Assembly (NCBI GenBank): GCA_949825025.1
Contig: OX463779.1
Coordinates: forward strand, 31,194,359 to 31,258,358
DNA length: 64,000 nucleotides
Source of the DNA: Siphlonurus alternatus
Lineage: Eukaryota; Arthropoda; Insecta; Ephemeroptera; Siphlonuridae
Reading direction: 5' to 3'
Part shown: piece by piece, positions 12,130-28,992 of the stretch
How the letters are laid out: every line of letters starts with the position of its first letter
How positions within the stretch are numbered: position 1 is the stretch's first letter
Translations under genes and position numbers: made by a program
Notes under the pieces: generated by a model
Database searches by the model: none
Told to the model about the DNA's origin: nothing
Seen by the model: the letters and a program-made list of their open reading frames with translations, nothing else

Positions 12130-12375
12130 AGTAGTTGGATGGGTGACCATTTTTGAGAAAAATCTCACCAAAGGGTAAATCTTTTTACTTTTCCACCATG
12201 TGGTATCCCTGGCTTAGAACCATTACACTTCCGATTCACTAAAAAAAAGCTATAGCGTTCATCCGGACTTAGGCTTCCAAGTTTCTCTCAGTCAGAGGTA
12301 TATGTCAGGATGGATTGCAAATTGCAATACCATGATTGACCCCTTTTCGAATGAGCCAGCGAAACGTATATATGT
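12130..12375 (+). mobile_element. Degraded 5S-rRNA-derived SINE
   Basis: TTGGATGGGTGACC, the 3' part of the 5S internal promoter, is followed by body segments in the same order as the intact SINE at 61345: GGGTAAAT, TTTTCCACC, GTGGTATCCCTGGCTT, GCGTTCATCCGGACTTAGG and TCTCTCAGTC. The 5' half of the 5S head and the AT-rich tail are lost or too diverged to see. Confidence 0.6.
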
Positions 12376-16754
<4,379 letters not shown>

Positions 16755-16860
16755 CTTTGAAAATTTCCTTTTAAGGCCTTGTTAATCAACATGCCCCGAG
16801 TTATTCTTACGAGGTGATTAACAAGGCCTCAAAGCTATATAAAAGGGAAATTTTTTGAAG
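16755..16860. mobile_element. Short foldback, family F (copy 2)
   Basis: The left arm GAAAATTTCCTTTTAAGGCC then TTGTTAATCA is mirrored at the right by the reverse of TGATTAACAAGGCC and AAAGGGAAATTTTTT. The loop contains GTTATTCTTACGAG, the reverse of the core CTCGTAAGAATAAC also present in family G. Confidence 0.75.
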
Positions 16861-17756
16861 CGACGACTGTATATCTGCACTCTATTATTTTGAGACATAT
16901 ACTGAAATATATATATCTATGTCAGAATACAAAAGCTTTTCTTATGTTGCAGAATTTCAAAATCTTGGCACGAAAGTTTCTTTCCCACTAAGATGAGCGT
17001 ACATTTTTTAGTATCTGCCTTCTCAAACAACCCTCCAAAAAATCCAATGGTGTTACGTTACTTTGTGAACCAAATTCAGATTAGAAAAATTTACACAGGG
17101 AGAGAGAGAGGAAGGAAGGGAAAGAGAGAGAGAGAGAGGAGAAAAAAAAACGAGAGCGGAGTTTTCAGAGGGGAAATGCAAGCGGCAATTGACCCAAACC
17201 TCCCTTGTTTGAATACGAAAGTCATGTTTAGGTCAATATTAATCAATCAAAGTAAACAAAAATTATTCCCAAGTGCTAGAAAATTTGAAATTGGTGAGTC
17301 TGTTCGCAACTTGTATATTGGCACTGTTTGAGGTAACCAGTTGTTTATTAAATACAAAATCTTGTGTTATCCCGAACAAATTTTACGTCATAAATTTGTA
17401 TATTTTGATGCAGCTTGGAATACCCATGTTATTCATACCCAATTTAGTTACTGAATGATAAAAATATTACTAACTAAGTAAATATAAAGGTGATTTTCTT
17501 ATCTTCTACTAAAACTGAATGATATTTATTTTATTTGTTATAAGTCAGTTTACTATTAGTGTTACACTAATCGAGACAAGCATGTACAACAGTTAAATAT
17601 CAAACTATATGAAGAAACGTGATTTTAATTTTTTTTTCTGTTATTGACCTATTTATAACCATGAATTTTTTTACTTTTTTTTATTATTTTTTTAACATAA
17701 AAAAGCAAAACAACAAGTAGTATAGATAGAAAGCATTGCACGGATTTGCTTTCATA
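16861..17756. other. Intergenic DNA with GA-rich tract
   Basis: A GA-rich simple tract lies at about 17099-17140. A 112-codon open frame from ATG at 16993 runs through this tract, so its middle is R/E/K-rich low complexity. I do not accept it as a gene. Confidence 0.4.
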
Positions 17757-17933
17757 TCAGTCAGGATTGTGTTTGTAAGCAATAAATATGCGGCTCACAG
17801 AAGCTTGTACGAGGCGCTCAGTGGCTGCTACTGTGGTTGGACCAACACTATACAGTGAATGCTCGCTCCGAGTTTTATGATTACGCTTTGCTTTATCGCT
17901 ACTATCGGTGCCAACCATCCCAGTCAGACTCAT
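17757..17933 (-). other. Possible small ORF or exon (58 codons), unknown
   Basis: On the minus strand ATG at 17933 opens 58 codons to TGA at 17757-17759. The product starts MSLTGMVGTDSSDKAK and has no low-complexity bias. GC is near 45%, against about 25% around it. Upstream of the ATG, within about 30 bp, are two TATA-like strings (ATATATAAGGG, GTATATAAGGG), so this could be a promoter-proximal first exon. The plus strand is also open here. No family recognised. Confidence 0.2.
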
Positions 17934-18352
17934 GAAGCTTCCGTATTTCCCTTATATACCCTTATATATTTTGGCATAATATACAAACCCTTTTCGCGCG
18001 TGTCTCCGTATAGTTTTTATGTTACAAAATACAATTGCGTACATAAAAAAATTTCATTCTAGATGTAACAAAAAGAAAAGAGAAATGACTATAAAGTTGT
18101 TAATCTTTTGTATGTAATAGTTGAAGAGAATGAATATAAAAAATAATTTAGTAGTCGTTTATATTTTTAACTTACAAAATAATATTATAGCAAATTCTTT
18201 CAATTATCTCAATCTTACAGTTAGCATTACCATGCAGTGCATTTTTTTTTTATCCCCCACGCATTATTAGTGGGGAGGAGTAGGGTTTAAAAATCACTCT
18301 AAAGTTTTTTCCTCATTAATATTTTTTTCGGAAATATAATATATTGTTTGGT

Positions 18353-18552
18353 NNNNNNNNNNNNNNNNNNNNNNNNNNNNNNNNNNNNNNNNNNNNNNNN
18401 NNNNNNNNNNNNNNNNNNNNNNNNNNNNNNNNNNNNNNNNNNNNNNNNNNNNNNNNNNNNNNNNNNNNNNNNNNNNNNNNNNNNNNNNNNNNNNNNNNNN
18501 NNNNNNNNNNNNNNNNNNNNNNNNNNNNNNNNNNNNNNNNNNNNNNNNNNNN
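18353..18552. other. Assembly gap (200 N)
   Basis: Exactly 200 unknown bases, the round size of a scaffold placeholder. The true length is unknown. Reading frames across it are meaningless. Confidence 0.99.
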
Positions 18553-21500
18553 TTGGAGAGGTAGGTTATCGTATTACACAGACTAGCAGACAAAATTAAA
18601 GCATTACAAAACCATTCAAACAATTCGAAATCAATTTATATATATTTTTTTCATTTTAATATTTTTTTTTGTCCTTTTATGATTAGTGTTGATGTGGTAT
18701 TATATAATAAGTTTTATATACATGTATACAATTTTTGTTCGGACTATTAATTATAAAATACAATGGTACTTAATGACAAAAACATATTAAATAAAACATT
18801 ATATAACCATTTATTTTTTCAAACTTTTTAATTAATCAAATGAAATAAAACGAAATTGTTAATTTTTACAAATTAAGCTTTCATTCAAACCTTATTTTAT
18901 ATAAAATTATACACATATAGAATATTTTTTATGCTTTAATCTTTGTAAAAAATAAGACGAGATATAATTAATTATTTTTTTTTTGTGTTTTTTCATGTGA
19001 ATAATTATTGTATTATTTGATTGATTAGTGATTAGACCGAGTAGTTTGTTTTAGGCAGCTTTCTCTATTTTCTCCGTCTATTTTGTATTTTCAGCAAATG
19101 AAAGATTCAATAAAAAATAAATAATTTTAGAGTACTTTACATTTCATACTTTTTTTTAAACTTTAAACTAATAGTTTATTTATAAACTCAACTTACGGTT
19201 ATGCCTATTTTTTTCCTTTTGTTAAATTTTGAATTCTTTTTAGTGAGAATGAAAAACAGATGATATTTTATTGCAAAAATATGGTTGTACCTTTGAGACC
19301 TTGCAAAATCGTATTTTTGGCTGAACACCAAAACTAGTTTTGAAGCTAGTTTATGAAAATTATATTAGGCTCAGTATTTACATAAAAAGAAGCCAGTGAC
19401 ATTATTTTGGCATTAATCCAAAATAAAATTTTGTATAAAACATTACTCAATCTGGTTGCATTTACGACAGTTAAATTATGGTGAGTACAATTAACACTTA
19501 AAATTTGCACCACAAAATAAAATACCTTTTTGTTGGAAAACCCTGTATACTTGATATATCATTAAGTTTGTATAAAACATAACCATCATAACTGCAAATA
19601 AATGCAAACGTTGTTCTTCAACATGTAATTTATACAAGGAGAAAATAATATTCATGAGTTTTTTCATATATTTCATCATATTACCCTAATTGAACATTTT
19701 CAACTTCAACTCATCCGTTCAATCCTACTTCTTTGATGTTTGTTTGTTTTTTTGTAAAATTTCATCCTCGCTTGAATAAGAATGTAATGGAGACGTTACA
19801 TTTATAATATTTCACTGTTAGATATAAATTTTTTAAACATTAAATGATGCAATAGAGGTTGATTTTCATTTACAAAGAGACGAAAAGAGGCATTAAAATG
19901 TAAAATTTCCATCATATCTACCGGGTGGTCTTGTCTTTCCAAAAGAATTATATAACTTTTTAAGTCATTAGAGATCACCTGTATGGAAAAAATTATTGCA
20001 TGAGTATCCATAATGATGATTGGTAGATTTATGTAATTGATTTATTTAACCCTTAACCACTGAAAACAGTTAAAACGCTATGTATAGTCATGCAAATATT
20101 TTAATAAATTCATACAGAAATGCGATATTTATACTGTACTTATAGGATTTAGGATTGTACTTATAATTATTAATTGTCATCTCATTGGGTCATATTATAG
20201 CCAAATCAATAAAAATACAATGTGTAAAAAAAAAAAAAATTATAAGTTCTCTATAGTTAAATTGTGCAAAAAAAAATTAAATTTAACCATACAATTTGCC
20301 AAGTTCAAAAGACTACTTTCGTTTAAAAGTTCTTCAATAAATAAATAAAAAAAATATCTTTATAATTATTTGATCTTTGTGTTCCTTGCATTCAAGACTA
20401 CTGTCACATCTAATAAAAAGGTAGACCTAGGGACAGACTTGCTGCAAAAGAGACAAAAGGTTTGCATTTTTACAATTTGGGTGGGAGGTACTGGACTCTT
20501 TAAACTTAAAATCCTACCAAGTTTCATCAAAGGTAAATTTAAAGAAAGTTTTCCATGTTTGTATTAAATTTTCAGTAGTATAATATATAATATACCGGTA
20601 TATTTTACCGTATATTGCACTGTTCTTTTTTTTTTTTACATTTGCTTGCTTGCTTGCTTGCTTTTAATTAAAATGTTTGAACGCTCCATGTAATATAGTG
20701 TATAATATATTATGTTTATGTATCTCACGTTGTATCATGATATGCACATTGAATCTATTTACATTGCAAGTTGTATACGATAAGTATATAGATTAAAATG
20801 TTCTATATAGATATATTATATGTTTTATCCTCCAGGCGTAAATATAAAAGGGGCAAATGAAAACACATTTTTTCACATTTATCTACCAATAAAAGCTATA
20901 CAATGTGTGATTTGAAAAGTGTAGATACTTTTTTCTTTTCCTTTGTACAAAGTAAATGCCAATAAAACTGGAATGCTTTATACTATAGATAGAAGCAATA
21001 ATATATAGATGCCACATTAAAGAAAAAGTATGTTATGTTTAAATATACTGTTGTACATGTGCGACATGATTTTTTTTATTTAATAAATTTAGCTATAGGC
21101 TAATCCCACGTGACGTCACTGCAACGCATAATGCATACTTTACATGGAGTCTGTCATGCCATAGTATTATGTTACATTAGCAGCGTGTTAAGGGGAAAAA
21201 TATAGAATAATTAACTATAAATTATATACGCAATTATTTCATTTATATCGTTTTCAAATCATCTGCTAGTTTATAAAAGATGCACAAGCTACATTTCTGT
21301 GTTCTTAAATAATTATACCTGGCAACAAAGTGAATTTTTCTAATTTTTCGGGCGTTATCCTGTACTAAGCAGGCAAGGCAACCCAACAATCTCATCGCGC
21401 TATCCTATAGTGAGAAAAAAGAATATCAACTATGAAATTACAATTACCATAAAATTATCTACTATTATTACAAACTAAAAATTAGTCTGAGTTTGAGACA

Positions 21501-21818
21501 ATATTTTCATATCTAAATAAACAATGCTGAAATTAGATGTGACAATTTTGATACAAAGAAAAACGTTTTGCGAAATTTCAGAGCACTTGGTTAAATTACA
21601 TTAAATTAAAATTGCAAATAAATTAGTATCTTACCCACTTTTTTTACAACATCCTTTTAGATTGATATATTATTATATATTCTGATTCTCTCAATTGTAC
21701 TACATTGTTACAATAGAGTTTTAATTACGCTGCGTCAACTAAATTGTTTTTATTTGTTTATCTTTTTTATAACAATGATAGTAAAAATAGAGTATTGTTG
21801 TCATTAGTTGAGATGTAA
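18553..21818. other. AT-rich intergenic DNA
   Basis: No gene recognised. It includes a short (CTTG)n tract at 20643-20662, the small palindrome AATATACCGGTATATT at about 20591, and one TGACGTCA at 21111-21118. Confidence 0.45.
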
Positions 21819-22055
21819 TTGCAAACGTTTTCGAATGAAACACAATCTGGTGACAAAAAAGATATTGAAGAGCACATGATGAGAGTTACAATTAAGACGA
21901 GTATTCGTGCTAGTCTTGTTTCTCTTACTTACGAGGAAAAGATATTCGATTCAATAGAACTACGAGAGCAGGGTCGGTCTGACCAAGACTATCAAACCAA
22001 GCGCCTCAGAAAGACTCGGTTAAACCCGGTATTAGTGTTATTACACGATATATAA
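21819..22055 (+). other. Weak candidate exon
   Basis: Open for 78 codons after an in-frame TAA at 21816-21818. The first ATG pair, at about 21878, would give a 59-residue product starting MMRVTIKTSIRASL, rich in charged residues (EEKIFDSIELREQGRSDQD). GC is above background. There is no convincing splice acceptor and no family match. Confidence 0.15.
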
Positions 22056-22858
22056 TTTTTCTAATTATTGCATACAATTTTTCCGTACAACAAATCTTCA
22101 ACTACATTTGTTTTTGTGTTTTTATAGACAAGAAATTTTCTTTGAAGAAAAAATTGTATTCAAAATTGTAACATGTAATACATCAGGCTTAACAAGAGAG
22201 AGTGATTTGAAATGTGTTTTAAATTTTATAAAAATACATCAAAATTTTGAATACTATAATATATATTTAAATAATATTTATGACAATAATTTACAATTTG
22301 AATATATTACAATATATTTATAATATGTAGGTTTTAAAATCAATGGAAAACAATATGTATTTGTTACAAAACTGGAGATTGCATGATGGAAACATGTATT
22401 GTTACAGTGGGGATAAATATAAAAATTTCTTTTCCTTTTTCTGGCAAAAATTTTGTCGGAAAAAAATATCCCCTCCCCTCACCTCTTTCCTATTTCCGCT
22501 CACTAGATCTCTCTATACATGCACGGTCGCCGAATGAATCCTTTCTTCTCAAACTGACCCTGGTGGATAGAAGTTGAGATAAAGCAAGTGGAGAAAGAGA
22601 GAGAAGTTAAACAAACGAGGGACAGAGAATAACTAGGAAAAGGATTTGGTTGAGCTGAGGAAGAGTTTGCAGGAAAAGGTAATATAATAATAAGAGAAAC
22701 TACACCTGAATTAGACATGCAGATAAGTAAGGGAAAATACAGTATAAACGAAAATAGAAGACAGGCAGACAGACAGGCAGGAGGAGGGACATAGAAAAAT
22801 AGTGTAGAAATCTGTTTTATATACAAACTCAAAAGAGTGGTGGCATATACGACACTGA

Positions 22859-22859
22859 C

Positions 22860-22946
<87 letters not shown>
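22859..22946. repeat. (GA)n microsatellite
   Basis: About 44 GA units with one AA interruption near 22870. The flanks are also purine-rich (22590-22800), with GACAGGCAGACAGACAGGC shortly upstream. Non-repetitive, GC-richer DNA follows (22947-23040). Confidence 0.95.
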
Positions 22947-22948
<2 letters not shown>

Positions 22949-24550
22949 CCAGAGAAGCTAAGCAGACTGCCTTCTCTTCAGTCTTTCTATTCAGCTGGTT
23001 AACTCAAGCTTCCTTTAGTTCAAGGCCTGTTGATGACAACTCTTAAAATTTAATTACCTTAATGGAAAGTAAAAAAAAATAAATAAAATAAACAAAAGTT
23101 TTATAATCACATCAATTATTTCTATATCATTGTTCTTAGACAAAAAGAACACATTATATTATTTATTCTCTGCATGTATTTATATTTATTGTAGTAAGAA
23201 ATAATTTAAAATTCTAATTTTGTTGATAAAAGCAGCAGCTTTCCATTAAATAAGATTTTCTTGAATTACCATAAAAATACTTTATAACGCAGATTGCTAT
23301 TATAATGAAAAAAAAGTAGTAGTGGAGGAATCGTTTATAGAGATTATAAAGATTGCTAGATGGAAACAATTATTGCTTTATTTAAAAAATATAGTATTAA
23401 AAATATATGTAGTGTATATGGCCTAAAATTGCACTCAAAGGAGTCTAGCGTATGAAGTAATCTGTAATATTCTCAAGTATAATATTGTAATATCTTATAC
23501 TCTTAAAAAGATAGACTTTTTTACTATTAAAGATAATGTAGTATAGTCTGCTTACTCTTACATGTACCGAGACACAAAGGGAGAAAATGTCTCTTCAAAA
23601 AAAGATACGAGAGAATATTTTCAAGCTGATGGTCCAGCTTGACCAAACAAAGGAGGGTTGATAAGAATGATAACAACGATGAGTGATGAAAAGTAGCGTT
23701 GTCACCGCATGGCTCCTGGAAAATGAAGATTTGCTTCTTGATTCTAATAATAATGAAAAGTGTTTAGCAAAAATCGTAATCAATTTAAATATTAAGTTTG
23801 AATTAAAACAACAGTTTATTATTTAAGTAACCAAGTTAACTTTAATTCAAACTCATTAATATTTAAGGAAAATTCTTACTTTTATGTCACTGTAAGTTAT
23901 GCAACTTGTTAAGCATGACTTTCTCAAGTTTTAAGGTATACTGTAATTTTTAAAAATGGATATCTCATGGCTATTTTTTTTTTTTAGAGATTTGTAAACA
24001 ATCTACTATTTCCTTGTGATTGAGGAAACCGTGGAAATTTTAGAACTTACTTGACCAACTCAGAATTAAACAGTCACTTTTCCTCATTAAAATTTTATAT
24101 AAATCGGTGTCTTAACTTTTTCTGTTTACATTATTGTCTGAGTTAATAACGGCTTTCCAAATATGTCTTATTACTGTTTTTAAAATAGCTGCTAATTTTG
24201 ATTTCAGTTGCTTTGAAAATAACAAATTGCAAATAGGTATTGAGTTCTAGGATACATGGCTAATTACGGCATGTTCTCAAAAACGGAACAGGAAGAAGAA
24301 GTGAAAGAGAAATGACGTCATAGGTGGTACTTGTGAATTACGCTATTTCAACACCACTCTATTCACTGAAGCAAGAACGAGAGATCCAATCCTCCGTGAC
24401 TATTCGTGACTCATAACCTTGCTCGTCTATATACAAGGAATGTGCATTAACCTTTTTCCATCCATAAATTCATTTAATCTAGCCTTTGACTAACATCCTT
24501 ATGTCTATATAAAATAGAGAGTATTATTAAAGCACATTCATATTATATAT
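22947..24550. other. AT-rich intergenic DNA
   Basis: No gene recognised. One TGACGTCA at 24313-24320 lies outside any foldback I can delimit. Confidence 0.45.
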
Positions 24551-24578
24551 ATCGATGGTGTTCCGTCAAATCGGACTA

Positions 24579-24776
24579 ACTCGTTTTATCGCGATTTGCA
24601 AAAGCGAACAACTCGTTTTATCACGCGCGCGCAAAAAGGACTAACTCATTTTATCTCAGCCGCTCAAAAACGATCAACTCGTTTTATCGCGTGCGCTCAA
24701 AAAGGACTAACTCATTTTATCTCGGCTGCGCAAAAACGATTAACTCGTTTTATCGCGGCTGTGCAAAAACGATTAT
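24579..24776 (+). repeat. 33-bp minisatellite, left arm of T
   Basis: Six units of ACTCGTTTTATCGCG / CAAAAACGATTA type, alternating between ACTCG and ACTCA starts. Because 33 is a multiple of three, the reading frame stays open and gives an 11-residue peptide repeat. That is a by-product of the unit length, not evidence of a protein. Confidence 0.9.
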
Positions 24777-25590
24777 CTTTTTTTATCGCTGATGTTGATT
24801 TAAAAACTTGAAGGAAATGAATAGTAATTTTTTTTTTGGTGGCCTAAATATTTTTTCATCTAATGTTTAGTAGATATTTAGTTATTTACTTTACAATATT
24901 AATTTTTTATATATAATTTTTTAATTTTCTTATTTTTATGAATTATTAAACTTTGTTATTTAATTTAATTTACTGATTTGTAATTAAATTAAAATTATTC
25001 GAATTGAATATAACATATAATATTAACAGTATTAACATGTTAGAAAAAATTAAAAAAAAAGAGGTGAGAAAATATAATGTATTAAGTTTTATTGTAAATT
25101 TTCCCTTTTTTTATTATTTGTATAATAATAACATCTAACAAGTGCATAAAATTACTAATTTACACATATATTGTTCATTGACACGCACTTACTATTATTA
25201 CCTACATTTCTTTCTTCAACATAATAAAGTTTAACTTAATTTATGCATCAATTTACAATATTCTTCAAATTTACTGTGTAGTATTGAGAAGTAAAATCAA
25301 AATGAATGCAGTTTTCATTTCTAGGAAATCATTGACTCCACTTATTATATTATATTATTGCCACCGAAAATTTGTAACGAAAGCAGCAGCTTTAAATTTT
25401 GTTTAAAGTTATGCTAATATTATGTCAACAATTTTTTTTTTCATACAGAAATATTCACAGAAGCCCATAATCACAATTTCTTTGAATAAAAATTGAATTG
25501 AATAAATTTAAAATAAAATAAAACACATTGCATTTTTCCTTCACATTGGTATTAAATAATAACACATTATAGTGTAATAATTGTAACAAC

Positions 25591-26321
25591 AATGGTCTTA
25601 CAGGTGTCATTTTTTTACTGGCTCAATCAAAAGAGGAGGTCGAAAAATATCCTTTAGAATTTTTTGCGATTTTTTTAAGCACTGCATCATACCTAAAATG
25701 GAGATTAAAAATATCTCTTGACCTGAAGGCTCCATCCGCAACGCCTATGACGTCATTACATTCTTTGGGTCGACTATTTAATGTTTTTAAACAAACACGT
25801 TGCTATGGAAACAAATGATATTTATTATTTATTTTTTTTTTTATTTTTTTTTAAATCAAACCCTATTGGGTACTTTTATTTACTAATTACATACTACTTT
25901 GAAACCCCGAACCTTCCGAAACCCTAACTTGAGCGTTTCGCGGGCTCTTCTGGAACGGGGGCGGCTGCGGCGTTGCAAATCCATCCCGGCATTTGCCTGC
26001 GGCTGAGGGAAACGTGGAAACCTCAGCCAGGATGGACGCTACAGCTTTTGTCAATGAACCGGAAGTGCAATGGTCCGCAATGGATATTTATTATAAACAA
26101 GCAACAATGCAATAACTTTTTACAAGTGTTATATAGTTGAACCAAAGAATGTAGTGACGTCATAGGCGTTGTGGATGGAAACTCCAGGTCAAGATACATT
26201 TTTAATTTCCATTTTAGGTATGATGCAGTGCTAAAAAAAATCGCAAAAAAATCTAAGGGTTATTTTTCGACATCCTCTTTTGATTGAGCCAGTAAAAAAA
26301 TTACACCCCGTAATCCCATTT
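25591..26321. mobile_element. Foldback element R with GC-rich loop
   Basis: The arms of about 190 bp are mirrored. The left begins AATGGTCTTACAGGTGTCAT then TTTTTTTACTGGCTCAATCA; the right in reverse begins AATGGGATTACGGGGTGTAA then the same TTTTTTTACTGGCTCAATCA. The inner parts of the arms carry mirrored TGACGTCA sites (25748 and 26155). The loop (about 25800-26090) holds a strikingly GC-rich segment at 25905-26050 (GGGGGCGGCTGCGGCG) with the hairpin GGCTGAGG / CCTCAGCC. Confidence 0.8.
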
Positions 26322-27464
26322 GTTGCACCAATTATTATTATTTATTCTACCTATTTTAAGTAATAAATACAGTCATAGAAAAAATATGCATATCAATACA
26401 TCATATTAATATAATTTAGACACCTTCATCTGATGGAGATACGATCACAACAATTTTTAAGCATCATGTAATAATACATGCACCAACAAGAGTATATCAT
26501 TGGAACCAATACTCTTTAACGAATGAGGCTACTTGCCTTCAGTAAAAATATTCACAATCTTTTGATGTTAAAACAATCAAGAAATTCATTAGACTGCTAA
26601 CCTAGTTTAAACTCTTCGTCTTCAACTCATCCATTACACGTCTATAACTAATCGTTTAACGTCTAAAGCACATCTTCATTTTCCTAGCTTATAAAAAGAG
26701 GAAGAAATGAAAAATATATTTCAAACATTTTGTGCTCAAGGAGAGAAAAAAACACGTAATCTTGTCTTTTTATCTCTTTCTTCCTTTAAATGGTGCAAAA
26801 TAGGAGTAAAAAAGATGATAACAGAACAAAAATAAGATGCAATTTTTATTACAATTCAGTAATATTAAAAATATGTAATGATTAAAAATAGGGACATAAA
26901 AAGAACATTGAGCAAAAAAAAAAAAAGAACAACAATCTCAACCATTATAGTAACACAATTATTGTCCACATGGAAAATCATGTATTGTGAATTAAAAATG
27001 TATTTAAAATCAAAAACTTTCACTCTTAAAACAAAACATTACAGTTGTAAACATTATATAACAGTTCCCCAATCATCTTCAAAAAAAGGACGTTACTCTT
27101 TTTACCTAAATTTAACACTAATAGTCCCTATCAGAACTTAATTAAGAAAACAAGAATTACTTAAATGGCAATCAGTGCTGAATTGTAGTAATTCTTAAAA
27201 AGGCCTCATGAACCTTTTCACAGTATTTCCCTAGTAAAACTTTTTCCTGTAAATACCCTGTAAAAACCCTGTAGGCAACCGGTAGAGGCCAAAAAACCCT
27301 GTAAATACCCTGTACACACCCAGTAAAGTCAATTTGACCCTGTAGGCTCTGATTTTACTCTTTTCGCTACTGGTTGCGATCCAGTAGCAACCCAGTAACT
27401 ACCCTGTAGCAATAAGTAAAAGTCTCTACTAACCAGTACACACTCTGTAAAACCCTGTACAGCT

Positions 27465-27900
27465 CGATCCCGTAGCTTACAGGAACCTACAGACTCCGCT
27501 ACAGGTAACGGCTATCCTGTAATTTACCAGTAGCTTCCAGTAATCATCGGTAGATTTAGTAAATTGTTATCCTGTAGCGAGTACGGGAACCTACAGACTC
27601 GCTACAGGTAACAGCTATCCTGTAATATACCAGTAGCTTCCAGTAATCATCGGTAGATTTAGTAAATTGTTATCCTGTAGCGATTACAGGAACCTACAGA
27701 CTCGCTACAGGTAACAGCTAACCTGTAATATACCAGTATCTTCCAGTAATAATCAGTAACTTGCATTAAATTTGAACCTGTAGCAAGTACAGGAACCTAC
27801 AGACTCATTACAGGTATAGAGTTTCAAATCACACTGTAATTAGTCAGTAGTTTCCAGTATTTGTGTGTAGCTTTCAACGGTTTTTAATCCATACATATTA
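27465..27900 (+). repeat. About 103-bp tandem repeat, four copies
   Basis: GGAACCTACAGACTC recurs at about 27482, 27586, 27689 and 27792, a period of 103-104 bp. Each unit also has a CAGTAGCTTCCAGTAATCAT or related block. The fourth copy is the most diverged. Within each unit the words CTGTAG, ACAGG and CAGTA recur, so the array looks built by duplication of shorter words. Confidence 0.85.
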
Positions 27901-28899
27901 TGACACGATTGCCACAGATTCCACTTTTAATTTTTTTACATATATTTCTATAATAATATAATTAATATTCATTGCTAGCATATTATTTCTATGATTATAA
28001 ATTATGTGCATCATAAATATAGGCATACATGAAGAACCTTGCATGATACTGTATTTCTTTTAATTAAATTTATAACCTCATTCTCTTGCTTCTAATATTG
28101 TGGTTTTTTTCACCACCTACACAGCTAATTTAAATGTCAATTATAGGAGTCGCTGCAGAAGTGCTTGTATACCTGAAAAGAGTGTACTTCTCATAAGCTG
28201 ACATTTAATTTTTAATTGAATAACCATTAAACATGAAATTAATGAATGGACTTGGCTTTCATGCCCGTTTAGAGACTCGTATCAATAAGTCTAAAGTAAA
28301 ATAAAGTATATTTCAACAAAAAAATAACAATTAAATAGCTTGTATTTCGAAATAATCTGACTTTAAAAATAAAATCGTATTACCGTTTTTAAATTATGTG
28401 CAGGAAATGATAATTTCTAAAAAATTAAAAATGAAAAAAAATGAAAGTATCTGTTTTATTATCATTGATGCGTACAATTGAACAAATATTTTTACATGTC
28501 TGTAAATTTAATAGTTGATTTTAGATTTTGATTGAAAATCTGAGAAACTCGAGTACGCCTGTCACGAGGACGGTGAAGCTTATATAGGCAATTCATAGGT
28601 AGTTCTTATACGCGCGCGTTACTCGTTAGTTAAGGCAGGTAGGATAGGCTAGGGCTAGGCAGGTTATATGGTAGGGACTTCTACACAAAGACAGGATGTT
28701 AATACTACCTCATTTATATTTTTGCATTACTTTTCTCTATAATGCTACTGATACTTACAGGGTGTATACAGGGTAAGTTTACAGGGTAGCTACTGGTTCC
28801 CACTGACTACCTACAGGGTACCTACAGGAAGCTACAAGCTAGGTACAGACTGCTACCGGAACCTACAGGTTACGACAAGGTGGATTTACGGAGTAGCTA

Positions 28900-28992
28900 C
28901 AGGTTATTACTGACTGCCTACAGGTTTTTACTGACTGCCTACAGGTTCTTACTGACTGCCTACAGGTTCTTACTGACTGCCTACTGGGTACC
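28900..28992 (+). repeat. 24-bp tandem repeat in right part of Q
   Basis: TTACTGACTGCCTACAGG is repeated four times, the last copy ending CTACTGGG. It is built from the same ACTG/CTACAGG words as the rest of Q. Confidence 0.8.

Noticed and set aside
16993..17331. 112-codon open frame with ATG
   Set aside because: The centre is translated GA-rich simple repeat and the ends are AT-rich; nothing recognisable.
18294..18623. Open frames spanning the N run
   Set aside because: They consist mostly of unknown residues from the assembly gap.
24579..24776. CRISPR-like array (regular repeats with variable parts)
   Set aside because: Units are contiguous with no unique spacers, are mirrored 6 kb away, and the sequence is eukaryotic. 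The same holds for the 103-bp and 16-bp arrays.
24596..24811. 11-residue peptide repeat protein (QKRLTRFIA type) encoded by the 33-bp units, also at 30247-30593
   Set aside because: The unit length is a multiple of three, so a frame stays open automatically. Two overlapping frames are open in the right arm, and the arrays are transposon arms.
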